NCBI RefSeq assembly: GCF_902833045.1
Contig: NZ_CADFDU010000005.1
Location: 583-64,582 of the forward strand
From: Burkholderia sp. BCC0322
Lineage (GTDB): Bacteria > Pseudomonadota > Gammaproteobacteria > Burkholderiales > Burkholderiaceae
DNA: 64,000 nucleotides
Direction: 5' to 3'
Shown: positions 19,278 through 27,205 of the stretch, one piece after another
Layout of the letters: each line of letters begins with the position of its first letter
How positions within the stretch are numbered: the stretch's first letter is position 1
Made by a program: the position numbers and the translations under genes
The notes under the pieces: model-generated
The model's database searches: none
Seen by the model: only the letters and a program-made list of their open reading frames with translations
What the model was told of the DNA's origin: nothing

Positions 19278-20216
19278 ATGGACACGAATCGCTGGATTCA
19301 CGACCCCGTTGGCGCCTTTCGCACGTGGCAGGAAACCGCCGCGACCGGCGCCGATCGCCGACCGTTCGCGCCGCGATCGGTCGTGCAGCACGTCGCAATG
19401 TTCGAACGGTTCCTGCGTTATCTGAACGCACGGCGCGTGTCGCTGGCCACGTTCGGGCCCGACCACGTCGCAGCCTTCCTGGCGGAACTCGAATGCACGT
19501 GCGCGCCCGGCACGTCGACCCGCGTGCGCTACGCGAAGCTGATCGACCGGCTGGGCCGGCATCTGGTCGAAGCCGGCTTGCGCACGATCCATCCGGCCGG
19601 CCGGACGACGCGCGATCTCGCATGGCCGGACGGCGAGCCCGAGCCGTGCTATCTGCCACCCGACGCCGACGCGGCGCTGCAACGCCATGTGCAGCCTCGA
19701 GCGGGCGACACGCCGGCAGACTGCAGGAATCACGCGATCGTCGCGCTGCTGCTTGCGAGCGGCATCACGTCGGCCGAGATCCGCGCGACGACCCATGACG
19801 CGCCCGATCTCGATGCACGGCCGCCCGCGCTATCCTTGCCGCGCGATCGGGCACGGCCGGCGCGCCGAATCACGCTCGCCGAATTTGCGCTGGCGCCGCT
19901 CGCCGCATGGCGCGTGCGCTCGGCAGACGCACCGGCGTCGGCGTTGCTGTTTCCCGCGCCGCGCAGCGGTGGCGCGATGAACGACATGTTCCTGCTGCTC
20001 GTGGTGCGCGACGCGTTGACCGCGATCGGCTTCCACGCGGCGGACATGAGCCCGCGCGTGCTGCGCAATACGTATGCGCGCCGCCAGTTGCTTGCAGGCC
20101 ACGCGCATGCCGACGTCAGTGCGATGCTCGGTCTCGTCAGCACGCGAACGGTCACGCGCATCCGGCAGACGCTGCCGCCCGATGCGGCCGCGGACCGCGC
20201 CGCACGCGAGCGCTGA
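19278..20216 (+). CDS. Tyrosine-recombinase fold protein lacking catalytic residues
   Basis: The 312-residue product has a SAM-like core-binding domain (about 30-115) followed by a C-terminal region with integrase spacing. Box I reads LLASGITSAEI, where active enzymes have GLR. Box II reads SPRVLRNTYARRQLL, keeping one Arg but with the usual His replaced. The LGH motif is LGL. No Tyr follows box II at all, so there is no nucleophile. It is therefore probably a DNA-binding or vestigial relative rather than a working recombinase. Despite this the frame is open and codon use is native. No attachment site or mobile element is visible beside it. Confidence 0.7.
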   Translation: MDTNRWIHDPVGAFRTWQETAATGADRRPFAPRSVVQHVAMFERFLRYLNARRVSLATFGPDHVAAFLAELECTCAPGTSTRVRYAKLIDRLGRHLVEAGLRTIHPAGRTTRDLAWPDGEPEPCYLPPDADAALQRHVQPRAGDTPADCRNHAIVALLLASGITSAEIRATTHDAPDLDARPPALSLPRDRARPARRITLAEFALAPLAAWRVRSADAPASALLFPAPRSGGAMNDMFLLLVVRDALTAIGFHAADMSPRVLRNTYARRQLLAGHAHADVSAMLGLVSTRTVTRIRQTLPPDAAADRAARER

Positions 20217-20250
20217 TAGCGCTCGCGCTCGGCGCGTGCCGTCCGGCTCC

Positions 20251-20730
20251 CTATTCGCCCGGCGGCGGCTGGATCAGCCGCAGAATCCGGGTGTCGTACG
20301 GCGATTGCATGACTTCCGCGATACGGGCCTCGGAAGCGGCCGGATGCAGCGGATTCAGCAGGAAGTTGTGCGCGTGCGGCACGACGACGCTTGGCACGCG
20401 CAGCAGCGCACTCGGCTGCGTGTGCAGCCATTCGGTGCCGGCGCTGCGGGTCCAGTCGACGTTGGTTCGCCAGTCGTCCGGCGCATCGCCCTCCGCGATT
20501 TCGGCGATATCGACCGAATCGGCCACCTCGATGCGAAGCAACTGGTATCCGCTCGGCAATTGCGCGACCGTGGCGATTTCGAAATGAACGAGCGTCTCGA
20601 GCAGCGCGAGCGCCGGATGCTCGGCGAGATACACGACGGGCTGCCCGGCAAAATGCCAGCGCCCGCCGGCACGCAACCCGCCGATGCCTTTCAGGTCGGC
20701 GAAATTGCTGATCCGCCACAGCGTCGTCAA
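20251..20730 (-). CDS. RES-domain toxin (NAD-degrading type)
   Basis: The 159-residue product carries the defining RES residues: Arg6 in LWRIS, GGRW (Arg24), VVYLAEHPALALLET (Tyr34, Glu45) and RVPSVVVP (Ser114) followed by NFLLNPLHP. RES toxins of the ParT/MbcT group deplete NAD or ADP-ribosylate targets. The start is a TTG at 20730 whose bases overlap the antitoxin TGA (TTGA), so translation is probably coupled. An ORF extending further upstream in this frame is antisense-type shadow and is not used. It is paired with the antitoxin directly upstream. Confidence 0.85.
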   Translation of the reverse strand: MTTLWRISNFADLKGIGGLRAGGRWHFAGQPVVYLAEHPALALLETLVHFEIATVAQLPSGYQLLRIEVADSVDIAEIAEGDAPDDWRTNVDWTRSAGTEWLHTQPSALLRVPSVVVPHAHNFLLNPLHPAASEARIAEVMQSPYDTRILRLIQPPPGE

Positions 20731-21182
20731 GCGAAGTACCCCTCGTCGATCTGCGTGAGGACTTCCTCGACGAGCCGCGCGCCATGCTCGGTGCTCGCCA
20801 TGTCGAGCGACGTGCGGCCGCCGAAGCGCTGCAGCCCGTTGCGCAGCCACGCCATCGCCTTGTCCTGGTCGCCGAACGTGGCCGTCGCCTGCGCGACGAT
20901 GCGCGCGAGACGGATCGCCTTGTCGGATTCCTCCTGCGACAGCCGTTCGTGAGCCTGGCGACGATGGCTCAGCGTGCGACGTGGAATGATGAAGGCCAGT
21001 TCGTCCGATTTCAGCCCGCGCTCGGACAGACGGTCGATCACCGAGACGTCGACGCGTGCGCTCGCCAGTTCGGCAAGATCGGCCCCCGATCGGACACGGA
21101 TCGCCAGCAACTGTTCGAGAATCGTGAATTCGGCCTGACGCGGATGCGCGACGCCCGAAGGATGGAAAGCGATGGTGCTCAT
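20727..21182 (-). CDS. Xre/MbcA/ParS-type antitoxin
   Basis: The 151-residue product has an N-terminal Xre-like helical DNA-binding part. It ends with the MbcA/ParS antitoxin (DUF2384) domain: RIVAQATATFGDQDKAMAWL, LQRFGGRTSLDMASTEHGARLVEEVL. It neutralises the RES toxin encoded 3' of it with a 4-base overlap. The ATG at 21182 has GGGAGAGAG about four bases upstream. A longer in-frame ORF to 21482 is not needed. Autoregulation is expected for this class. Confidence 0.87.
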   Translation of the reverse strand: MSTIAFHPSGVAHPRQAEFTILEQLLAIRVRSGADLAELASARVDVSVIDRLSERGLKSDELAFIIPRRTLSHRRQAHERLSQEESDKAIRLARIVAQATATFGDQDKAMAWLRNGLQRFGGRTSLDMASTEHGARLVEEVLTQIDEGYFA

Positions 21183-21209
21183 GACTCTCTCCCGGCAATT
21201 TGCCCAATC

Positions 21210-21226
21210 ATTATAGGCGTTTTGCC
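21210..21226 (-). promoter_or_regulatory. Promoter -10 and possible operator of the RES-Xre operon
   Basis: On the minus strand a consensus -10, TATAAT (21210-21215), lies 27 nt before the antitoxin ATG. Immediately upstream is a short inverted repeat GGC-AAAAC-GCC (21216-21226), placed where antitoxin autorepression could act. No convincing -35 is visible. Confidence 0.5.
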
Positions 21227-21404
21227 AGAAACATGCGAAAGGCCGATGATGAGCGCACCTGTGGTGGTCGTCAGGGTGACGGAGAAGGCGCGAGCGACAT
21301 GACTCATCTGCCTGGAGACTCGCTTCTGTGACTGCGAATCGAAGATTCGCCTGGGGGATGGGGTGCAATCGTTCAGTATATAAAGTCCCGACAAGCATCA
21401 TCCG

Positions 21405-21420
21405 GTTGTCACGTAACAAC
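21405..21420. other. Degenerate parS-like palindrome
   Basis: GTTGTCACGTAACAAC differs by one base (A for G at position 11) from the perfect parS sites near 37.6 and 38.3 kb. It lies about 15.6 kb from the main parS cluster in a noncoding interval. Whether ParB binds it is unknown. Confidence 0.5.
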
Positions 21421-21726
21421 TTTTTAACTGGCTTCATTTGCTCCCATTTCGCCGGTTCATCCTTCCGGACAAGGTGGAGCACACCCCGGCACGGGGAGTA
21501 TCGGGTACGTCATGACGAGTGGAAGCCATTGAACTCTCGTATCGGTAGAAAATCCGGCAGGTAGGGAATCACGCTCCCATACGCGGGTACCTTTTTGCCT
21601 GCGACGCGGCGGGTGCCACAACACCAACCCAACCCGCCCCGCTCGCCTCGACGCCGCCGCCAGCCGCCCCCGTGTCGTCGCGTTGCCCGCGCCACACGTC
21701 GGCCCGGGCCTCGCGCAGTGGTCGAC

Positions 21727-22062
21727 TTAACATGAAGGGTGTCGTTCGACACGCCGACGATCTGACGCGCGCTGTTGTCCAACGACGTCTATCGAGCCAC
21801 ATCCGTCGCTGACCGTCGGGAAGTGCGCAAACATCAGCGTCTGCTTGCCGATTTCCGAGATGGGTTCCGCCCTCGTGTATCGGCCGATCTCGTCCGCCAC
21901 GGCAGGCAAACGTGCCGTACACGCCACCACCTTTCGCATGCATGCGCTGGTCCGGGATCACTGCGCGAGGTCACCCGGCCCGGCCGCCTGACTGTTGGCG
22001 TTGTCGCCCACAGTCGCGCCATTCGCGTGGGTAAGCGTTCGATTGTGCGATTTGCCATACAT
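21727..22062 (-). pseudogene. Catalase N-terminal remnant, frameshifted and deleted
   Basis: The minus strand begins with a good start (AGGAG, ATG at 22062) and reads GATVGDNANSQAAGPG, the N-terminal motif of monofunctional haem catalases, then stops. The next frame gives VIPDQRMHAKGGGVYGTF, equivalent to the catalase segment with the distal haem His. A third frame gives DEIGRYTRAEPISEIGKQTLMF and FPTVSDG, also catalase. About 20 residues between the first two blocks are deleted and at least two frame changes separate the blocks. Nothing of the remaining roughly 400 residues is present. This cannot make an enzyme. Confidence 0.8.
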
Positions 22063-22153
22063 GATCGCACTCCTGACTATGCTATGAACCACGATTCACG
22101 CCACACGCACGATCTCCGCTCAGCACCCGGAATCGTGCACCGTCCCCGAGCAA

Positions 22154-22795
22154 TCAGCCGGCCCACGCAGACGACCGGATCACGCTGCAGAAATTTCCCG
22201 GGTGGAAATGCGGATCCTTGTCTGCGAGCACATCGGCCTTCACGTTGCCGAACGTCGTGTCGGGCTTGTGCTTGATCCCGTCGTAGAACGCCTGAATGAT
22301 GTCTTCCTTGAAGTGCGGCGTACGCGGATGCGCACGGACGACAGCCTCAAGTTCAACGTCGCTGTATTCCGGATACGTCAGGCCCAACACGTCCATCTCG
22401 ACACCGGCGGTAACGAGCGCGATCACCGGATGCATGTGCTGCGGGATGCCCGGCGTGGTATGCAGCGCGATCGAGGTCCACACGACGTCGATATCCTGTT
22501 CCGAGATGCCCTTGCCCTTCAGGAAATCGCGGGCGGCGTTGGCGCCGTCCACCTCGAAACGCTCGCACGCGCTGCTGTGTTCGTGCGTAAGCCCCATGTC
22601 GTGGAACATGCAGCCGCAGTAGAGCAGCTCGGGGTCGTATTTCAGCCCGCGCCGCTGGCCCACGAGCGCCGCGAAATAGAACACTCGACTGGAATGATGG
22701 AACAGCAACGGAGACGCGGTATCGCGAACGAGTTCGGTGATCTCGCGCGTCAGTTGGCTATCGGGAATGGTGATGCCTGCAACGTTCTCGGTCAT
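22154..22795 (-). CDS. HD-domain protein (cyanamide-hydratase-like group)
   Basis: The 213-residue product is a single HD domain with HHSSRVFYFAALVG (His33/34), GCMFHDMGL (His65, Asp66), a further His in HEHSSACERFEVDGA, and IALHTTPGIPQHMHP. This pattern occurs in HD proteins annotated as cyanamide-hydratase-like or generic metal-dependent hydrolases; the substrate is not known. ATG 22795 has GGAGG six bases upstream; the TTG two codons earlier is not used. It is divergent from the GlxA-type regulator with 214 nt between, which suggests control by it. Confidence 0.78.
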   Translation of the reverse strand: MTENVAGITIPDSQLTREITELVRDTASPLLFHHSSRVFYFAALVGQRRGLKYDPELLYCGCMFHDMGLTHEHSSACERFEVDGANAARDFLKGKGISEQDIDVVWTSIALHTTPGIPQHMHPVIALVTAGVEMDVLGLTYPEYSDVELEAVVRAHPRTPHFKEDIIQAFYDGIKHKPDTTFGNVKADVLADKDPHFHPGNFCSVIRSSAWAG

Positions 22796-23009
22796 GATCA
22801 ACCTCCAATGAAAACACCCTCGATTCTCCAGAGTCCGACAGTCGTCTCCAATAGACGTATTACGTCAAATCCTGCCATTTTGCGTGACTGACGGACACAG
22901 TACCCGCGCGGCAACAAGAACACCGTAAACGGACTCATCCGCCCGCGTCATGCGCCGCCGGCACCTCTATACTGCTACCCGTCACATTCGACACGACACG
23001 CGATCGATC

Positions 23010-23975
23010 ATGCCGAAGGTCGTAGGAATTTTCGCCGTTCCGGGCGTTCAACTGCTCGATGTCTCCGCACCGCTCGACGTCTTCGCGCAAGCGAACGCCG
23101 AATGCGGGAAGCCGTTCTATACGTTGCGGATCATTGCAAGCGAGTCCGGCCCGATCCGCAGTTCGTCCGGCGCACAGTTGCTGCCTGACTGGATCGTTCC
23201 CGACATTCCGGAGCGCATCGACACACTGCTGGTCGCCGGCGCGCCGGGCGCCGGCCGAATCGCACTGCGCACCGACGTCCTCGCGTGGCTGCGAGCGGCG
23301 GCCGTGCGGAGCAAGCGCTACGGCTCGATCTGCACCGGCGCGTTCATCCTCGCGGCCACCGGTCTGCTGAAAGGACGTCACCTGACCACGCACTGGGCTG
23401 CCGCCAACGCGCTTGCCGAAGCCTATCCGTCGCTCGTCGTCGACGCGGACGCGCTGTACGTGCGCGACGGCAAGCTGCGCACCGGCGCCGGCGTCACGGC
23501 CGGGCTCGATCTCGCGCTCGCGCTGGTCGAGGAAGATCTCGGCCGCGAGATCGCGCGGCGTGTCGCGGCGCAACTGGTCATGTTCTTCAAGCGCCCGGGC
23601 GGACAACGCCAGTTCAGTCGCGAGGGCGAGGCGCGCCCCGCCGGGCGCTCGGTACTGCAGGAGGTCCAGCGCTGGATCGCAGCCAATCCGGAACTCGAGC
23701 ATTCGGTGGCTGAAATGGCGAAGCATGCGGGCATGAGCCCACGCCACTTCGCACGGCTGTTCCACGCGGAAGTCGGCATGACGCCCGCCGCATGGGTCGA
23801 GGCGACCCGTATTTCGGCCGCCCGCCACTTGCTCGAGAACGGCCACGACACGCCGAAACAGGTCGCCGCGAAATGCGGCTTCGCGAATGTCGATACGCTC
23901 AGGCGGTCGTTCACCCGACACGTCGGAATCACACCTGCCGAATACCGGAAACGGCAGGCGGTCCTGGTCGAGTGA
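23010..23975 (+). CDS. GlxA-family AraC-type regulator with DJ-1/PfpI domain
   Basis: The 321-residue product has an N-terminal class I glutamine amidotransferase-like (DJ-1/PfpI) domain (about 3-170) with the elbow SICTGAF (Cys108). A C-terminal AraC double HTH follows (about 215-315: SVAEMAKHAGMSPRHFARLFHAEVGMTPAAWV and TPKQVAAKCGFANVDTLRRSFTRHVGITPAEYR). Members sense small metabolites and activate adjacent catabolic genes. It is divergent from the HD-domain gene. The start at 23010 gives MPKVVGIF, the standard N-terminus. Confidence 0.88.
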   Translation: MPKVVGIFAVPGVQLLDVSAPLDVFAQANAECGKPFYTLRIIASESGPIRSSSGAQLLPDWIVPDIPERIDTLLVAGAPGAGRIALRTDVLAWLRAAAVRSKRYGSICTGAFILAATGLLKGRHLTTHWAAANALAEAYPSLVVDADALYVRDGKLRTGAGVTAGLDLALALVEEDLGREIARRVAAQLVMFFKRPGGQRQFSREGEARPAGRSVLQEVQRWIAANPELEHSVAEMAKHAGMSPRHFARLFHAEVGMTPAAWVEATRISAARHLLENGHDTPKQVAAKCGFANVDTLRRSFTRHVGITPAEYRKRQAVLVE

Positions 23976-24291
23976 CGCGGCTGCGTGCCTTCGATACGGC
24001 ATGAACGATATCAACGGCCTCGCTCAAATACTTCGGAATGCGATTTAACTGATCGTTGTGTGGCCCCGGCCAATCGACGAAATCGCCCCACTCGCGTCCC
24101 TCCGCAGTCCTGTCAGGCGCCGGACAGCCTCGCAATCATCAGACAAAAATCCAGTCACCCCGGATCGTTTACCCAGTTGCAATAATGATTCGCTGGAACG
24201 CGTATTTCCGACCGGTAACCTGATCGCTACGATGCAATCAACCGCTGAACGCAACAAGCGAAGCGCGAAATCAATGAAACCGGAGGTCATC
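23976..24291. other. Noncoding interval before the DUF4148 gene
   Basis: I see no gene, repeat or hairpin of note here. Composition is less GC-rich toward the right end, consistent with a promoter region for the downstream exported-protein gene. Confidence 0.5.
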
Positions 24292-24603
24292 ATGAAGTCG
24301 TTCATCTACGCTGTCGTCGCCGCAACGGCCCTGTCCGCCTCGTACGGCGCATTGGCACAATCGACCCCGTCGGGCCAGTTGACGCGTGCCCAGGTGCGTG
24401 CGGAACTCGTCCAGCTCGAACAGGCCGGCTACAAGCCGGAGGTCTCCGATCAGTATTACCCGCGCGCGCTGCAGACCGCACAGGCCCGTGTGACGAACGC
24501 CGACGAAACCGGCTACGGCGCACAAGCCTCCGCTGGCGTACGCGCCGGCCGCGCAATCGCAGTCAAGCAGGACGGCCGCGACTCCGTGTATTTCGGCCAG
24601 TAA
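24292..24603 (+). CDS. DUF4148 family exported protein
   Basis: The 103-residue product has a Sec signal peptide ([24 protein letters not shown]). A DUF4148 core follows: [28 protein letters not shown]. This Burkholderiales family of small periplasmic proteins has no known function. The ATG at 24292 is preceded by CGGAGG at ideal spacing. It has its own terminator about 45 nt after the stop. A related protein is encoded at 30.9-31.2 kb. Confidence 0.85.
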   Translation: MKSFIYAVVAATALSASYGALAQSTPSGQLTRAQVRAELVQLEQAGYKPEVSDQYYPRALQTAQARVTNADETGYGAQASAGVRAGRAIAVKQDGRDSVYFGQ

Positions 24604-24646
24604 GCCGGACACGCGCCCGCGTATTCCGATACGCGCGCAGCAAACG

Positions 24647-24682
24647 AAACACCCCGCTCCCGTTCATCGGGGCGGGGTGTTT
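24647..24682 (+). terminator. Terminator of the DUF4148 gene
   Basis: An 11-bp stem (AAACACCCCGC with GCGGGGTGTTT) ends in T residues within the stem and is followed by GCTTTCC on the plus strand. It lies 43 nt after the stop codon. The A-rich left arm would also allow function on the minus strand. Confidence 0.75.
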
Positions 24683-24925
24683 GCTTTCCGGTCGTCCGCT
24701 TCCGGAACGGATTGCGCGCCCCGATCGATGCAATCTTGCGGATCGCGCGCGGCGCGGCCCCGGTCACGCCGGCAGCCGGTGTTTGCGCATAGAATGGCCG
24801 CGTGGTCGGTGCCGGCCGAAACGAACGCGAGCGGAACCACGACGCCCGGCCTGTCCGATCGTCGCCGCGCCCGCAGGCCGGCCCCGATGCCGCACTCATC
24901 GCATTTTTCGAAAAGGAGCGGTTTC

Positions 24926-25639
24926 ATGTCTCAAACATCCGGTTCCATGATCACGTTTCGACGCCCGGACGGCCAGGAACTGCAGGGCTATCTCGCCACG
25001 CCGGCAAAGACCGAAGGCGCGCCCGCGGTCGTCGTCATCCAGGAATGGTGGGGGCTGAACGACCAGATTCGTGGCGTCGCGGATCGCCTTGCGCGCTGCG
25101 GCTACTTCGCGCTCGTGCCCGACCTGTATCGCGGCAAATCGACGGTCGAGGAAGAGGAAGCGCACCATCTGATGACCGGACTCGATTTCGGCGACGCGGC
25201 TTCGCAGGACATTCCGGGCGCCGTGACGCATCTGAAGACGCTTGCCTCGCGTGTCGCGGTGACGGGTTACTGCATGGGCGGCGCACTCACGCTGCTGTCG
25301 CTGCAATTCGCCGATGCGGACGCGGGCGTCACGTGGTACGGCTTCCCGCCGCTCGACTACCTCGATCCAGCGAAGCTCAAGGTGCCGCTGATGGGCCACT
25401 GGAGCACGCAGGACGCGTTCTTCGCGATCGACCAGGTCGACGCGCTCGAGAAGAAGCTGACCGATGCGAAGGTCAATATCGAATTCCATCGCTATCTCGC
25501 GCATCACGCGTTCGCGAATGAAACAGCCGTCGGCCCCGGCCGCATCGCCGGCACGCAGTTCGATCCGGTGTGGTCGCAAATGGCGTGGGATCGCACGCTG
25601 ACGTTCTTCGGCCGCACGCTTTGGGAAAAGCAGGGGTAA
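24926..25639 (+). CDS. Dienelactone hydrolase family protein
   Basis: The 237-residue alpha/beta hydrolase has the dienelactone hydrolase triad: nucleophile elbow GYCMGG (Cys116), Asp164 in STQDAFF, and His195 in YLAHHAF. The conserved QEWWGLN (Glu40) that tunes the Cys nucleophile is also present. Family members open dienelactones in chlorocatechol degradation, but many act on other esters; no catabolic neighbours are present, so the substrate is open. It is cytosolic. ATG 24926 has AAGGAG upstream. It is followed by a strong terminator. Confidence 0.88.
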   Translation: MSQTSGSMITFRRPDGQELQGYLATPAKTEGAPAVVVIQEWWGLNDQIRGVADRLARCGYFALVPDLYRGKSTVEEEEAHHLMTGLDFGDAASQDIPGAVTHLKTLASRVAVTGYCMGGALTLLSLQFADADAGVTWYGFPPLDYLDPAKLKVPLMGHWSTQDAFFAIDQVDALEKKLTDAKVNIEFHRYLAHHAFANETAVGPGRIAGTQFDPVWSQMAWDRTLTFFGRTLWEKQG

Positions 25640-26028
25640 CGTAACGCCGCTTCCAACGCGAGCGGCTACGCAGGTTGCGTAAAAAGAAACGCCACGGATT
25701 TTCATCCGTGGCGTTTTCGTTTTCGCGTACGGCAGCCTCCGCGAACAGGGGTCGTGGCTTGCCCCTGCCCGTGCCCTCGGCCTTGCCTACCCGTCAGCCT
25801 TCGGGCGAGATCCCGAACGGCAATGGCCGCGACCGCGATCGACCTGCTCGCAGCGCGGGATACGCTCGCGCAGGCGAAGGCGGAACTGCTCGAGCGGCGC
25901 GGCGGCCGTATGCGTGGCCGATTCCGGACGATGTCGCGCTGCCGTTCCGCCGTTGACCGGTGGCACCGTCAAGCGAGCGCGGGTGGTGCAGCCAGGCTGA
26001 CGTCGACGCGCTTCGGCAGGACGCCGGC
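25640..26028. other. Noncoding interval between convergent genes
   Basis: Apart from the dienelactone hydrolase terminator I see nothing supportable. Short overlapping ORFs in several frames lack ribosome binding sites and family resemblance. Confidence 0.5.
25688..25720 (+). terminator. Terminator of the dienelactone hydrolase gene
   Basis: A 12-bp perfect stem (AACGCCACGGAT with ATCCGTGGCGTT) with loop TTTC is followed by TTCGTTTTCG on the plus strand. An A-rich tract on the other side (GTAAAAAG) makes it potentially bidirectional. Confidence 0.85.
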
Positions 26029-26940
26029 CTAGTAGAACACGTCGGCGATACGCTGCTGATACGCGAGCGTGTCACGCGTGACGGGCTCGACACCGAAGCG
26101 CGCGCGGCGAAACGCGAGCGCAACCGCCGGCTCCGGAATCCCCCACAGCTTCGAGAACTCGGCCGCGCCCTGCGCGCGGTTCGCATCGAGCCATCGCTGG
26201 ACCGCCGTCAATTCCGACACGGCCGCGTCCAGCACGTCGGCATTGCGCTGCGCATACGTGCGCGATGCAAAGTAGTAGCCGCGATTCTCGACGAGACCCG
26301 TGCCGTCCGCGACGATGCGCGCGCCGAACGCCTGCTGTACCACCGCGAGAAACGGATCCCAGATGATCCACGCATCGACCGAACGATTCTCGAACGCGGC
26401 GCGCGCATCGGATGGCGACAGCCAGACCGGCGAGATGTCCGCATAGTTGAGCTTCGCGGCCTGCAGCAGCCGAACCAGCAGGAAGTGCGTGTTCGATCCC
26501 TTCACCAGCGCGATGCGCTTGCCGCGCAGATCCGCAAAGGTCCTGACCGGCGAATCCTTCGCGACCACCAACGCCTCGGCCGAAGGGCCGGCCGGCGTCT
26601 GCGCGTAATAGACGAGCGGCGCGCCGGCCGCGAGCGCGAAGATCGGCGGCGCCTCACCGACATCGCCGAAGTCGATCGATCCCGCGTTCAGTGCCTCGAG
26701 TTGCGGCGGCCCTGACGGAAACTCGGTCCACGTGACGGTCACGCCGAGCGTCGCGAGCTTGCTCTGCAGCGTACCGCGCGCCTTCAACAGGCTGAACGGC
26801 CCTTTCTGATAGCCGATGCGCAACGTACGCGCGCCGGCCGTGCTCGCCAGCGCGAAGCCGGGATGCGCGGCGGCGCCCGCCGCGATCGCCAGGCCGGCAT
26901 GCAGGAACCTGCGGCGGGTTGTGGAGTATTGATCTGCCAT
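26029..26940 (-). CDS. Aliphatic-sulfonate-type ABC transporter substrate-binding protein
   Basis: The 303-residue product has a twin-arginine-like signal (TTRRRFLHAGLAIAAGAAAHPGFA). The mature protein matches SsuA/TauA-type binding proteins: LRIGYQKGPFSLLKARG, EFPSGPPQLEALNAGSIDFGDVGEAPPIFA, DLRGKRIALVKGSN and VDAWIIWDPF. These bind sulfonates in the periplasm for import. No permease or ATPase gene is adjacent, so it would have to use components encoded elsewhere. ATG 26940 removes a 40-residue non-signal extension. A LysR gene lies upstream on the same strand. Confidence 0.85.
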   Translation of the reverse strand: MADQYSTTRRRFLHAGLAIAAGAAAHPGFALASTAGARTLRIGYQKGPFSLLKARGTLQSKLATLGVTVTWTEFPSGPPQLEALNAGSIDFGDVGEAPPIFALAAGAPLVYYAQTPAGPSAEALVVAKDSPVRTFADLRGKRIALVKGSNTHFLLVRLLQAAKLNYADISPVWLSPSDARAAFENRSVDAWIIWDPFLAVVQQAFGARIVADGTGLVENRGYYFASRTYAQRNADVLDAAVSELTAVQRWLDANRAQGAAEFSKLWGIPEPAVALAFRRARFGVEPVTRDTLAYQQRIADVFY

Positions 26941-27205
26941 GTCGTATCGGGTTCGATGAACAGGATGCAGCTTTGCGCACGCATGCGACGAAGCCGGTCG
27001 AACCGATTCTAGGGGGTTGGCACCACGCACCGAACCAACGATGTTCGATATCGAAAGCAAGCGCTTTCATAAGGGCACGGCCGTTATCCGGGCATCATTG
27101 ACCGGATCGGTCGTGAGGGTGACCGATATCTCCGCCAAATAGAGGACTGCGTATTACTCGTTGGATTGACGCACTGCCTCGTGCTCACACGCCGACGGTA
27201 CAACC

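Larger units (their letters stand above)
21183..21726. other. Noncoding interval with a parS-like site
   Basis: No credible gene is seen here. The short ORFs have no family resemblance, no ribosome binding sites and atypical composition. The interval holds the toxin-antitoxin promoter at its left end and a 16-bp near-match to the replicon's parS at 21405-21420. The right end grades into the catalase remnant. Confidence 0.6.

Noticed and set aside
19278-20216. Integrative element at the recombinase-like gene
   Set aside because: No flanking direct repeats, tRNA target or cargo genes are visible, and the protein lacks catalytic residues.
20731-21207. Extension of the RES toxin frame to 21207
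   Set aside because: It overlaps the whole antitoxin gene out of frame and reads as low-complexity Arg/Gly sequence. The RES domain starts at the TTG at 20730.
25754-26032. Small ORFs such as the one starting MAATAIDLLAARDTLAQ
   Set aside because: No ribosome binding site and no recognisable domain; lies in a gap between convergent genes.
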